Shown here: one piece after another, positions 13,299-21,470 of the stretch
Layout: each line of letters opens with the position of its first letter
Position numbering within the stretch: position 1 is the stretch's first letter
IMG/VR virus record: IMGVR_UViG_3300028595_000049
Coordinates: 1 to 29,404 of that record
Source of the DNA: a virus
DNA: 29,404 bases
Strand: one strand, 5' to 3'
Notes under the pieces: generated by a model
Told to the model about the DNA's origin: nothing
The model's database searches: none
The model's input: the letters and a program-made list of their open reading frames with translations, nothing else
Program-made: the position numbers and the translations under genes

Positions 13299-15969
13299 CT
13301 TAGGAACAATGTATGTAAATATATTGGCAGATACAACACAATTTCAAAGAAGCATGCAGAGATTGGGAACAACACTAAGTAATGCAGGAGATAAAATAAA
13401 AAATGTTGGAAAAACATTGTCAGCAGCATTGACATTGCCAATTGCAGGTCTTGGTATTGCAGCAGTTAAAACAGCATCAGACTTTGAAAAGCTTAAAACT
13501 CAATTAAACGTACTAACAGGCAGCGCTGAAAAAGGTGCTGAAACATTTGAAAAATTGTTGAAATTTTCTGCAAGAACACCGTTTCAAATGAAAGATTTAT
13601 TGCGAGCTACTACTACAATGATGGGATTTGGAGTTTCCGTTGAAGACTCTTTAGACTATTTGAAATTACTAGGTGACGTATCGGCAGGAGCTGGTGGAGA
13701 TTTACAAGGTATAGCACTGGCGTTTTCTCAAGTTGCAGGAGCTGGTAGATTGATGGGTCAAGACTTAAATCAGATGATTAATAATAATGTGCCACTAATA
13801 AAGCTTTTAGCTGATAGTATGAATGTAGCAGAAGGAGAAGTAAAAGATTTAGTTTCAGAAGGCGAAGTTGGCTTTCAAGAGGTTGTAAAAGCGTTAAGAC
13901 TCGCTACCGAAGAAGGTGGAATGTTTGAGAATGCAATGGCTCAGCTTTCTACTACTATGGCTGGTCTTGCATCTACTTTATTTGATAATGTTAATATAGC
14001 ACTTGGTGAGTTAGGTAAAGAAATAATACAAGTGTTTGACTTGAAAGGTTTGTTGGATAAGTTTATAAATGGTATTAGATTTTTAACAAATGCATTTAAA
14101 GCTTTATCACCAGCAACTAAAAAAGTATTAATTATTTTTACAACTTTAGTTGCGGTTATACCGCCACTTTTAGTTGCATTTGGCGCGTTAGTAAGTTTAG
14201 GAAGTGGGTTAGTAGCTTTTTTGGAAGCAATAACGATAGAAGGAGTTGCGGTAGCAGGAGCGTTATCTTATTTATCAACAATTAGTGCAATATTAGTAAC
14301 ATCATTTGCAACATTATTTGCTAAAAGTAAAGACTTTAGAAACTCTTTGCTAAAAAATATAAAAGATGCAGTAAACGGAATAGAAACAATAGTAAAAATG
14401 AATTTGCCAAAAATAAAAGCAATTTTTAAAGAAACACTAAATACAATAAATATCTTTTGGAAAGAACATGGCGAAGAAATAAAAAGATTTGTAAGGCTTG
14501 CTTATAAAACAGCTGTTTTTATAGTCAAGGAAGCTTGGCAAGCAATAGCAATTATAATACCACCTATATTAGACTCTATACAACGTGTAGTAAAAATATT
14601 TGGAATGATAGTTGAGAAAGATTGGGATGGTATTTGGGAACAAATACAACATATAACGCAAAATGCGGCGGTTGTGTTATATGCAATTGGAGCAAAATTG
14701 TTAAATACTTTGGTAAGCGTTTTTTCGGTAACTTCACGTGAGCTACTTTCTATTTTCAAAGAACTTTGGGAAGATAAAAAAGCTATATTTTTATCTTTTG
14801 CAAGTTGGTTCATTAATAAAATGGTAGCATTTGGTGAGAAAATTTTGCAAGCTGTTATAAGTGGCATAGAACAAAACATAGGCAACATGATAAATAGCAT
14901 TAAAAAAATTGGAACAACTATTTTGGAAGGTTTAAAAATAGCGATTACGGGTGGCGACCTAAAAGACTTTATGAAAAAGCAAGGGCATACTATGGTATCA
15001 GGAATTAAAAACGGATTAGACGTTGATTGGACACAAGGATTAAAGTTAAGGATGAACAATGTAAAAATACAAGTAGAAAAATTATCAAACGATGTTAAAA
15101 AAAGTGCAGAAAAAAATTTAAGTGAAACAAGATTTTTTGCTAAGATAAAAGAGCTTGGTAAAAAAGTAACTACAGATTTTGCGGGTGCTGTAAGCAATAA
15201 TAAATCATCAGTTGCAGAAGCGGGAAAAGAAGTTGCGGAGACAATCGCAAAAGCACTTGCGTGGGCTAGATCATTAACACAACTTGAATTTGATAAGTTA
15301 GAAATGAGTTTTGAAACGTTTAAAACTACTATGGATTCTGCAAAAGATAAAATAAAGATATTAGCAAAAGAATTGGAAGCTCTAAAAGAAAAGTTTAAAG
15401 TACAAAAAACTTTTGTAGATACTTTATCAGTTGCATATAATAAAATGAAAATTGAAAAAGGCGAAAACGCGGATGAAACTAGAAAGTTATGGCTAGAGTT
15501 GGAAAAAGAAAAATTACAAATGCAAGGAATTCAAAACGCGGTTGCAAATGTAACAAAAGAATACATGAAGGCTAATTCGGTCTTAAAAGATTTTATAGAA
15601 GAAAATGATAAGCTTTACAAAAGAGTTGGAAAATCTAACATATACACAGAAGTAGACACAAGCACAGCAACAAGAAACGCTTATAAAGAATATCAAAACA
15701 CAAATCGTGATGCAATAAACAAAATAAGCAGAGAGCGTGGAGTTGATCTTGGTGTTGCGACTGCTATGTTAGCTAGTCAACGAGGAGAAAATGAATTTGG
15801 CGGAGTAAGCACTGGAAACATAACTTTAGGCGGTAAATCTTTATCGGAGTTATCTGGTAAAAGTACAACAGTAGTAAACGTGACAGGCAACAATATTATG
15901 AACGATAGAGATGCTGACAGACTTGGTGATATGCTAGTCAACAAGTTGAAAGTTGCGGGGGTGAGATAA
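13291..15969 (+). CDS. Tail tape measure protein
   Basis: An 892-residue protein, the longest in the window. TTG 13291 is the start because AGGAGGTG ends seven bases before it. Residues 60-180 form the TP901-type tape measure domain (FEKLKTQLNVLTGS, then ARTPFQMKDLLRAT, GDLQGIALAFSQVAGAGRLMGQDLNQM). Residues about 279-345 are strongly hydrophobic, the segment thought to insert in the host membrane during DNA delivery. The C-terminal part (about 680-780) is coiled-coil-like. At about 1.5 angstrom per residue, a tail near 130 nm is expected. No lytic transglycosylase or peptidase domain is apparent. Its stop overlaps the next start by one base. Confidence 0.93.
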   Translation: MSSLGTMYVNILADTTQFQRSMQRLGTTLSNAGDKIKNVGKTLSAALTLPIAGLGIAAVKTASDFEKLKTQLNVLTGSAEKGAETFEKLLKFSARTPFQMKDLLRATTTMMGFGVSVEDSLDYLKLLGDVSAGAGGDLQGIALAFSQVAGAGRLMGQDLNQMINNNVPLIKLLADSMNVAEGEVKDLVSEGEVGFQEVVKALRLATEEGGMFENAMAQLSTTMAGLASTLFDNVNIALGELGKEIIQVFDLKGLLDKFINGIRFLTNAFKALSPATKKVLIIFTTLVAVIPPLLVAFGALVSLGSGLVAFLEAITIEGVAVAGALSYLSTISAILVTSFATLFAKSKDFRNSLLKNIKDAVNGIETIVKMNLPKIKAIFKETLNTINIFWKEHGEEIKRFVRLAYKTAVFIVKEAWQAIAIIIPPILDSIQRVVKIFGMIVEKDWDGIWEQIQHITQNAAVVLYAIGAKLLNTLVSVFSVTSRELLSIFKELWEDKKAIFLSFASWFINKMVAFGEKILQAVISGIEQNIGNMINSIKKIGTTILEGLKIAITGGDLKDFMKKQGHTMVSGIKNGLDVDWTQGLKLRMNNVKIQVEKLSNDVKKSAEKNLSETRFFAKIKELGKKVTTDFAGAVSNNKSSVAEAGKEVAETIAKALAWARSLTQLEFDKLEMSFETFKTTMDSAKDKIKILAKELEALKEKFKVQKTFVDTLSVAYNKMKIEKGENADETRKLWLELEKEKLQMQGIQNAVANVTKEYMKANSVLKDFIEENDKLYKRVGKSNIYTEVDTSTATRNAYKEYQNTNRDAINKISRERGVDLGVATAMLASQRGENEFGGVSTGNITLGGKSLSELSGKSTTVVNVTGNNIMNDRDADRLGDMLVNKLKVAGVR

Positions 15970-17390
15970 TGTCAGTTACGCTAGAAATTGCAGGAGTTGA
16001 CAAGACTTCACTTTTACGTATTAATACTATTAATAAACAAGATGTTTTAAATCAGCGTACTACTTGTAGTTTTAGACTTGTAGATACTACAGCAAGTTAT
16101 CGTCCGCAAATCGGTCAATCTGCTGTACTAAAGCTAAACGGGACTAAAATTTTTGGTGGTATAATATCAAACTTAAACGAGGCTAGCTTACATAGAAGCA
16201 TTTTGTGGCTTGCTTATGATGTAGTATGTGTTGCATACGATCAACTATTTGATAGACGTAGAGTTGCGGAAATATACGAAAATGAAACAGTAGAAAATGT
16301 AATATTTGACATTGTTGACAATTTTGTTACTGGCGAATCTATAACAACTGCAAGCGTTAACGCAAGTGTAAGCATAACAAAAGCGATATTTAATTACAGA
16401 AAAGCTAGCGACTGCTTAGATGAGCTAGCGGAACTAATTGGATACAGCTGGTATGTTGACTTTGATAAAGACTTAAACTTTTTTGAACGTTCTGCAAATA
16501 CTGCACCATTTGCTTTAACAGACACGAGTGGTAATTATAGAAATATACAAGTTATAAAAAATATAGATGATTACAGAAACACTCAATACGTAAGAGCAGG
16601 TCAAGATATAACAGATCCTCGAACGGAAAATTTCGTTGGTGATGATGCAAGAAGATCTTGGACTTTAAAATATCCAGTTGCAAAGGTACCATCTGCAATT
16701 ACGGTGGGAACATCGAGTCAAACAGTAGGAATTTTTGGTGTTGAGACTGGAAAAGATTTTTATTGGAATAAAGGAGAAAAACAAATAGTACAAGATGATA
16801 GCGGTACAACTTTATCAAGTACGGACAATTTGGATATTACTTATCAAGGACTATTTCCAATTATTGTTCAAGCGATCAAAGATACTGAAATCAGCGACAG
16901 AGCAACAATTGAAGGTGGTAGCGGTATTTATGAAGACGTACAAGATGAACTTAACATCGATGTTGACGATTACGCGGAAGAACGTGCAGTATCATTATTA
17001 CGAAAATACGGAGAAATACAAACGCGAGTGGAATTTGAAACTGACACATACGGTTTAAAAGCAGGTCAATTAATAAGCATAACGAACACTATACACAATT
17101 TAAATGAGACTTTTTTAATAAGTAATGTATATATGAGTGATTTAACTCAAGAAATAATGCGTTATCAAGTAACAGCACTCAGCGGAGAAAAGATTGGCGG
17201 TTGGGTAGACTTTTTTAAGAAAATGACACAACAACAACAACAATTTGTAATAAGAGAAAACGAAGTATTATTAAGATTAAGGCAATTTAAAGATAATTTA
17301 AAATCAGTAGAAACATTTTCTGCAAGTAGTGCAGCACCATTGACAAGAGTTGGTACAGCGATTGTCGGATTTTCGGAGGTGGGAGCTTGA
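15969..17390 (+). CDS. Tail hub / baseplate-type protein
   Basis: A 473-residue protein directly after the tape measure gene. The beginning (VTLEIAGVDKTSLLRINTI, then TTCSFRLVD and Q-S-A-V-L-K-L-N-G-T-K-I-F-G-G-I-I) resembles the first barrel of T4 gp27-like hub proteins and of siphophage tail hub proteins; the middle has AELIGYSWYVDFDKDLNFF, a hallmark phrase of hubs, and later Y-G-L-K-A-G-Q-L-I-S-I-T-N. The C-terminal 80 residues are helical, with a run of four or five Gln at 17229-17241. It forms the ring at the tail tip through which DNA leaves. No separate Dit-type gene is found before it. Confidence 0.78.
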   Translation: MSVTLEIAGVDKTSLLRINTINKQDVLNQRTTCSFRLVDTTASYRPQIGQSAVLKLNGTKIFGGIISNLNEASLHRSILWLAYDVVCVAYDQLFDRRRVAEIYENETVENVIFDIVDNFVTGESITTASVNASVSITKAIFNYRKASDCLDELAELIGYSWYVDFDKDLNFFERSANTAPFALTDTSGNYRNIQVIKNIDDYRNTQYVRAGQDITDPRTENFVGDDARRSWTLKYPVAKVPSAITVGTSSQTVGIFGVETGKDFYWNKGEKQIVQDDSGTTLSSTDNLDITYQGLFPIIVQAIKDTEISDRATIEGGSGIYEDVQDELNIDVDDYAEERAVSLLRKYGEIQTRVEFETDTYGLKAGQLISITNTIHNLNETFLISNVYMSDLTQEIMRYQVTALSGEKIGGWVDFFKKMTQQQQQFVIRENEVLLRLRQFKDNLKSVETFSASSAAPLTRVGTAIVGFSEVGA

Positions 17391-17845
17391 ATAATAATAT
17401 AAAATGTAATGTGAATGTTGAAATAGGTGTTTTTGAAGATGGTAAATTGAAAGAAGTAATAAAAGAGCACAACATTGTAGTAACGCTTGGTAAAACGCTT
17501 ATATGTGATTTGCTAAATGGTACTAGCGGAGTAACAGGACTTAATTATTTTGCTTTAGGAATAGGAGCAACAACAGAAGCATTAGCAGATACAACATTAG
17601 ATACAGAAGTATATAGAGATACTTTTACTCAAACTACAGTCACAAGTAATAATATTAATATAAAATATTTTCTAAGTTCTAGTGATGCAAATGGAAACGA
17701 GCTTACAGAAGCAGCGTTGTTTGGAGACAACGCAACAGGGGCAACAGATAGCGGGACACTATTTGCAAGAGTAACACATAGCGGTATTACTAAAACTTCA
17801 AGTGTAGCTGTAACTTATAGTTGGGATATAACTTTTACGACATAG
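17387..17845 (+). CDS. Tail tip / fibre-associated protein
   Basis: A 152-residue protein that starts at TTG 17387, overlapping the hub stop (TTGA), with GGAGGTGGG upstream. Motifs K-E-H-N-I-V-V-T-L-G-K-x-L-I-x-D-L-L, then L-G-I-G-A-T-T-E-A, the Y-F-L-S-S-S-D-A-N-G-N-E-L-T-E-A-A-L-F-G segment, and G-T-L-F-A-R-V-T are shared by many short phage tail proteins located between hub and fibre genes. No catalytic motif. It is probably part of the distal tail or fibre base. Confidence 0.68.
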   Translation: MNNNIKCNVNVEIGVFEDGKLKEVIKEHNIVVTLGKTLICDLLNGTSGVTGLNYFALGIGATTEALADTTLDTEVYRDTFTQTTVTSNNINIKYFLSSSDANGNELTEAALFGDNATGATDSGTLFARVTHSGITKTSSVAVTYSWDITFTT

Positions 17846-17853
17846 GAGGTATT

Positions 17854-18189
17854 ATGGTAAATTTAGAAGCGATTGAAAATAAAAAAAAGCATATAGAAAA
17901 ACAAATAGAAGCATTGAAGAATAATGAACAAGTTATTGCGAAAGTTGGCGGTACAGTAAGCGTAAATAAACAACATGAAATAGATTTTCAAAATGTTAGA
18001 TTATCGTATTTAGAAAATTTAAAAACAATGACAGAAGAAGAAATAATTATTGAAAAAGATATTATAGAAACGAGCTTGCCAAAAGAGGCTTTAAATTGCA
18101 AATTTGGCATGATGAGCGGACTTGATGAAGAAACAATACAAAAAATAATGAAATTGGAAAAAATAGATATAGCGTTGGGGGTGATGTAA
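17854..18189 (+). CDS. Small coiled-coil tail-region protein
   Basis: The frame is open from 17821, but ATG 17854 follows TAGGAGG by five bases and is the likely start, giving 111 residues. The N-terminal 35 residues are a heptad-like charged helix (E-A-I-E-N-K-K-K-H-I-E-K-Q-I-E-A-L-K), a second helix covers residues 50-85, and the tail D-E-E-T-I-Q-K-I-M-K is helical too. It lies between two fibre genes, so a fibre assembly chaperone or minor tail component is plausible. I do not recognise a family. Confidence 0.6.
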   Translation: MVNLEAIENKKKHIEKQIEALKNNEQVIAKVGGTVSVNKQHEIDFQNVRLSYLENLKTMTEEEIIIEKDIIETSLPKEALNCKFGMMSGLDEETIQKIMKLEKIDIALGVM

Positions 18190-19410
18190 TTGGCATACTC
18201 AAAAACAACTTGGAGTACAGGAGACGTCATTACTGCTGCATTATTAAACAACAATGAAAATGGTACTGAAAATGCACTACTGCAAAGTGGTGACACAAGA
18301 GGACTAAGTTTAGCAAATAATCTGACATTTGTGAGCGGAGCAGATAGACGCTTTGGATTAACAGATAATTATAATCTGTTATTTTTAATAAACAATTTAG
18401 AAAAAATGAGATTAGACACAAGCGGAAGACTAGGCATAGGAATAACACCCGCTTATTCTTTACATGTAGCTGGAGATATTTTAAATCAAGATGATAAAAA
18501 TGGAATTGTTTACAATATAATTAAAAATTCAAATTTTGTAGTAGGGCAAAACAGATTTGTAGAATATCAAGCTCAAGGTACTAATAACACTGTAAATGGA
18601 ATATTTAAAGCAGGCTCAGATACTTCGAACTATGGGAGCATTCAATATGGCTCGATATCAAATCATGATGTGCTATTTCTAATAAATGGCGTAGAAAAAA
18701 TAAAATTAAACACATCTGGGCATCAAATAAATCAAAGTCGTTTGGGTTTAAATGGAATTGTCCCTATTATTGATTTACACTTGAACGAAGCTATTCAATT
18801 TGGTAACAGCGCAACAGCTACAAATAATTCGCACATTACAAAAAATGGTGCAGGCGGTTTCCAGTTTTGGAAAGGCAACTATGGTTCAGGAACAAAGATT
18901 TGGGAAGTAGACGGTAACGGTAACGTAACAGCACAAGGGGCAGTAGACGCAACAGACTTAAAAGTTAATGGTGATACAATATTTTTTGTAGACCAAAGTG
19001 GAACACTTGATACTGTTTCGGGAGGTTCAACAACATCTGCAACTTATGCCCTAATCGAAACAATTACATTGCCAGCGGATATTGTTTCGGACGTTAACCA
19101 ACTAAGAAGAACGATTCTAAGTTCATTTAGCGTTCTATTTAGTTCTCAATTTACTGTTTCACCAACTGCTACGCTTGGCGGGAAAATAACTTATCAAATA
19201 GGCGCAGGAGCAGAAACAACTATTATTGACGAAACATTTGCTCAAGATAGTAGTATATCTTATACAGACGAAGCCATAAGCGTAGACAGCGTCGACATCA
19301 ACACTACTGTATACATTAGGTTTTATGGTAAGACTTCGAATTCAGGGAACGCTTGTCAGTTACAATCAGGAAATGTCAAAGGCAAGCTATTACTAGGATT
19401 AAATTCTTAA
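18190..19410 (+). CDS. Tail fibre / receptor-binding-type protein
   Basis: A 406-residue protein starting at TTG 18190, directly after the upstream stop, with TGGGGGTGATG upstream. Residues 3-26 (YSKTTWSTGDVITAALLNN) are the N-terminal attachment phrase of many Firmicutes tail fibres. Residues 50-260 hold repeated beta segments (D-N-Y-N-L-L-F-L-I-N, D-T-S-G-R-L-G-I-G, H-D-V-L-F-L-I-N-G-V-E-K-I-K-L-N-T-S-G), the typical shaft repeats. The last 140 residues (from SGTLDTVSGGS) form a separate beta domain, the probable tip. There is no chaperone autocleavage motif that I can see. It is the best candidate for host recognition at the tail tip. Confidence 0.72.
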   Translation: MAYSKTTWSTGDVITAALLNNNENGTENALLQSGDTRGLSLANNLTFVSGADRRFGLTDNYNLLFLINNLEKMRLDTSGRLGIGITPAYSLHVAGDILNQDDKNGIVYNIIKNSNFVVGQNRFVEYQAQGTNNTVNGIFKAGSDTSNYGSIQYGSISNHDVLFLINGVEKIKLNTSGHQINQSRLGLNGIVPIIDLHLNEAIQFGNSATATNNSHITKNGAGGFQFWKGNYGSGTKIWEVDGNGNVTAQGAVDATDLKVNGDTIFFVDQSGTLDTVSGGSTTSATYALIETITLPADIVSDVNQLRRTILSSFSVLFSSQFTVSPTATLGGKITYQIGAGAETTIIDETFAQDSSISYTDEAISVDSVDINTTVYIRFYGKTSNSGNACQLQSGNVKGKLLLGLNS

Positions 19411-19424
19411 TAGGAGGATAAAAA

Positions 19425-19778
19425 ATGTATTTAGCAATTAATGAAGATTTACAAATAATTAAAATGTCAGATGAGATTCTTAAAGATGATTCGCTTGAAA
19501 TCATTGAACTAAAAGGCATTGATTTAGAAACATTTAGAACAAAAGGGCACAAAATAGAAATAGTTGATAATGTTAAAACTTGTATTTTAAGTAATGCGAG
19601 TGAAGTAAATACATTACTAACAGAAGCTGAAATTGACGAAAAAGTAGTTGAAAAGATACGTGAGAAGTACGACATAAATAAAGAATCGAAAATGCTGCGA
19701 CTAGGAATTTTAGATAAAACAAATGCGGAGTTTGTAGAGTACAACGAATATGTAGAGCAATGCAGGGCCTGGGGATAA
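19425..19778 (+). CDS. Small protein after the fibre gene, possible fibre assembly factor
   Basis: A 117-residue acidic, soluble protein starting at ATG 19425, after TAGGAGG. The N-terminal half has alternating strands (MYLAINEDLQIIKMSDEIL), the C-terminal half is helical with E-I-D-E-K-V-V-E-K-I-R-E-K-Y-D. Proteins of this size and style follow fibre genes in many Firmicutes phages, often ending in a W-containing polar tail as here (EQCRAWG). An assembly or accessory role for the fibre is inferred from position only. Confidence 0.6.
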   Translation: MYLAINEDLQIIKMSDEILKDDSLEIIELKGIDLETFRTKGHKIEIVDNVKTCILSNASEVNTLLTEAEIDEKVVEKIREKYDINKESKMLRLGILDKTNAEFVEYNEYVEQCRAWG

Positions 19779-19808
19779 ACTGAAAAAGACAAAATTACGG
19801 AGTAGACA

Positions 19809-20066
19809 ATGACGGAAAAGTCACTTATAAAATTAGCAATGCAAATCATATTAGGCTTAGTAGCAGTTATACTGAGTCTAAGTATTTTTTTTAATCTTTT
19901 ATCTTACATTTTTTGCTTATTTTTAGTTTTTCAAGTATTTAACTATACAGAATATCCAGTAATTGATAGTCAAAACATAAAAATAGAAGGGAGTGAAAAT
20001 AATGTGGATAGCACCAAAGCCACCAAAGCCACCGAAACCTCCAAAGATTCAGAAACGGAGAAGTAA
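19809..20066 (+). CDS. Small membrane protein in the lysis region
   Basis: An 85-residue protein whose residues 7-43 are strongly hydrophobic, enough for one long or two short membrane segments, followed by a polar tail rich in Thr, Lys and Glu. GGAG lies nine bases before ATG 19809. The last 65 bases are read in a second frame by the gene at 20002. Position before the holin genes suggests a lysis-related or anti-holin-type role, but no family is recognised. Confidence 0.55.
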   Translation: MTEKSLIKLAMQIILGLVAVILSLSIFFNLLSYIFCLFLVFQVFNYTEYPVIDSQNIKIEGSENNVDSTKATKATETSKDSETEK

Positions 20067-20112
20067 CTGGTTCAGTAAGATGTGGGATAGAATTTTTAAC
20101 AGGAGGAAATGA
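20002..20112 (+). CDS. Overlapping proline-lysine-rich microprotein
   Basis: A 36-residue frame, ATG 20002 to TGA 20110-20112, with a strong site GAAGGGAG seven bases upstream. The product is MWIAPKPPKPPKPPK, then IQKRRSNWFSKMWDRIFNRRK: a stiff proline repeat followed by a cationic, Trp/Phe-containing helix that looks amphipathic. It shares 65 bases with the end of the upstream gene in another frame, and its stop overlaps the ATG at 20109. Good ribosome site, tight spacing and non-random composition argue that it is real. A membrane-active or spanin-like helper role in lysis is a guess. Confidence 0.6.
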   Translation: MWIAPKPPKPPKPPKIQKRRSNWFSKMWDRIFNRRK

Positions 20113-20114
20113 GT

Positions 20115-20396
20115 ATGCAACAACAATTAGTAGAAAGTGGAATGTTAGAAAAGATTTTAAATTTTGTAGTTACGCAGGGAATATGGTGTTTAGCGTTTTT
20201 TTTATTGTGTACTTTTGTTATGTACGTAGTATTAAAACAGCATAACAGAATTATGAAACACTTTGATTTTTTAGAAAAAAATAATAAAGAGAACACACAG
20301 CTTTTACAAGAAATAAAAGTAGAACAAAAAGAATCCAGAAGTGAAATCAAAGAAATTAGACAATGTTTACAAGGAGGGATTAAAAATGTTGGATAG
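20115..20396 (+). CDS. BhlA/UviB-type holin
   Basis: ATG 20115 is eight bases after AGGAGG; the ATG at 20109 is only two bases away and less likely. The 93-residue product has one membrane segment (about residues 22-42, GIWCLAFFLLCTFVMYVVL) after a short amphipathic start, then a charged coiled-coil tail (NKENTQLLQEIKVEQKESRS). This is the plan of the BhlA/UviB bacteriocin-type holins found beside endolysins in Bacillus and Clostridium phages. It would form membrane lesions that trigger lysis. The stop overlaps the next gene by eleven bases. Confidence 0.78.
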   Translation: MQQQLVESGMLEKILNFVVTQGIWCLAFFLLCTFVMYVVLKQHNRIMKHFDFLEKNNKENTQLLQEIKVEQKESRSEIKEIRQCLQGGIKNVG

Positions 20397-20565
20397 ATTA
20401 AAGCATCCGTTATTTATTGCAGCAATAGCAGGTTTTACGTATCAAATATTAAAACATTTCAATGTAGAAATAGATCAAGAAATGTTTAAACTAGGTGCTG
20501 ATTTAATATCATACATGCTAATTGGTAGCGGTATTTACAGCACATTTCCAAGAAAGGAGAAATAG
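20386..20565 (+). CDS. Second holin-like small membrane protein
   Basis: The frame is open from 20341, but ATG 20386 follows AAGGAGGG and gives 59 residues. Residues 9-22 (LFIAAIAGFTYQIL) and 39-53 (LISYMLIGSGIYST) form two short hydrophobic segments around a charged middle with NVEIDQEMFKLGAD, and the end is basic (PRKEK). Two segments, small size and placement directly before the amidase fit a phage holin. Having it after a BhlA-type gene gives a two-holin or holin/antiholin pair. Confidence 0.65.
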   Translation: MLDRLKHPLFIAAIAGFTYQILKHFNVEIDQEMFKLGADLISYMLIGSGIYSTFPRKEK

Positions 20566-21279
20566 ATGATAAAAATAATTATAGACTCGGGACATGGTGG
20601 AAAGGATGTTGGCGGTGTTGGAAAGTATATAGAAAAAGATATAAATTTAGAAGTAACATTAAAACTAAAAAAGCGTTTGCAAATATTTGATAACGTCGAA
20701 GTATTAACAACTAGAGAAACAGATACTTTTGTTGAACTCAGCGATAGAACTAATTATGCTAATAATTTAAACGCAGACATTTTTATTTCAATTCATCATA
20801 ATTCATCTATTTCAAATGCACGAGGATATGAAGCTATTTATAGTGCTTTCAGCGAAAAAGGTAAGCATTTTGCTGAAATACTATGTGAAGAATTCTCAAA
20901 ATATAAAACTAAACATCGTGGAGCGTTTTTCAAATTTAACTCAAAAGAACGTGATTATTTTCACGTTATAAGAGAGACAACAATGCCAGCAGTAATCGGC
21001 GAATTTGAGTTTGTACAACACGAAGTAAACGTTGACGAAGAAGTTGAAGCATACTTTAAAACAATTGTAAGGTACTTTAATCTTAAAGAAAAACAAGAAG
21101 AAAATAAAGAACATTGGGCAAAAAAACATTTTGATTCAATAAATTTAAATGGATTAAAATTACACGAAATGCGTTTTGATGATGCAATCAATCGCGGTGA
21201 AACTTTTAAATTAATAGATGAATTGCTAAAAAGAATCGTGCATTTAGAAGAATTATTAAAAGATCACTTAGAAGATTAG
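20566..21279 (+). CDS. Endolysin: N-acetylmuramoyl-L-alanine amidase (Amidase_3)
   Basis: A 237-residue lysin. Residues 1-175 are a zinc amidase of the Amidase_3 type: DSGHGG with His10, Glu23, SIHHN with His77 or His78, and the catalytic glutamate region P-A-V-I-G-E-F-E-F (Glu146). These cut the bond between muramic acid and L-alanine in peptidoglycan. The last part (from about residue 183, H-W-A-K-K-H-F-D-S-I, then H-E-M-R-F-D-D-A-I-N-R-G-E) is the short helical C-terminal motif of several clostridial phage lysins, related to S-layer-homology-like wall motifs. No signal peptide; export depends on the holins. It is the last gene of the late cluster. Confidence 0.92.
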   Translation: MIKIIIDSGHGGKDVGGVGKYIEKDINLEVTLKLKKRLQIFDNVEVLTTRETDTFVELSDRTNYANNLNADIFISIHHNSSISNARGYEAIYSAFSEKGKHFAEILCEEFSKYKTKHRGAFFKFNSKERDYFHVIRETTMPAVIGEFEFVQHEVNVDEEVEAYFKTIVRYFNLKEKQEENKEHWAKKHFDSINLNGLKLHEMRFDDAINRGETFKLIDELLKRIVHLEELLKDHLED

Positions 21280-21288
21280 ACAGTAAAA

Positions 21289-21312
21289 GACGACCTTTTA
21301 AAAAGATCGCCT
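21289..21312 (+). terminator. Weak inverted repeat after the endolysin gene
   Basis: CGACCTT at 21291-21297 can pair with AAGATCG at 21303-21309 apart from one mismatch. No T run follows on the + strand, but the - strand is followed by TTTTAC. It could be an inefficient or minus-strand terminator. Low confidence. Confidence 0.25.
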
Positions 21313-21351
21313 AAAAGCTAATAATGATGATTTATTCATATTATACCTTAT

Positions 21352-21380
21352 TTGACAATTTTGTCAAGTTATTGTACAAT
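21352..21380 (+). promoter_or_regulatory. Consensus sigma-A promoter with overlapping palindromic operator
   Basis: TTGACA at 21352-21357, 17-base spacer, TACAAT at 21375-21380. The -35 region is inside the palindrome TTGACAA-TT-TTGTCAA (21352-21367). No gene begins in the next 380 bases; two terminators follow within 130 bases. Confidence 0.78.
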
Positions 21381-21399
21381 AAAGAAGGTTTGAATCGTC

Positions 21400-21440
21400 A
21401 GAAGATTTAGTGAGTATATTCATTACTTCTTCTTTTTTTC
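21400..21440 (+). terminator. Rho-independent terminator, first of tandem pair
   Basis: AGAAG (21400-21404) pairs with CTTCT (21426-21430), and TAGTGA (21408-21413) with TCATTA (21420-21425, one G-U pair), loop GTATAT, three-base bulge. A run of seven T at 21433-21439 follows. Confidence 0.6.
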
Positions 21441-21470
21441 TTAACATATAATATAAATAATAATAGATAT

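Noticed and set aside
14502-15197. Long minus-strand open frame of 231 codons inside the tape measure gene
   Set aside because: It is antisense to a well-supported gene, has no ribosome site or promoter, and its composition (Phe, Ser, Ile-rich) is what the complement of AT-rich coding sequence gives.
16795-17058. Plus-strand frame of 87 codons within the hub gene
   Set aside because: Entirely inside a conserved gene, without a ribosome site; shadow reading.
19376-19849. Minus-strand open frame of 157 codons across the fibre/assembly gene boundary
   Set aside because: Covers a + strand gene with a good ribosome site and crosses intergenic sequence without its own signals.
20566-21279. Endolysin considered as a host autolysin picked up with a signal peptide
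   Set aside because: No signal peptide, and it follows two holin-like genes in a phage late operon.
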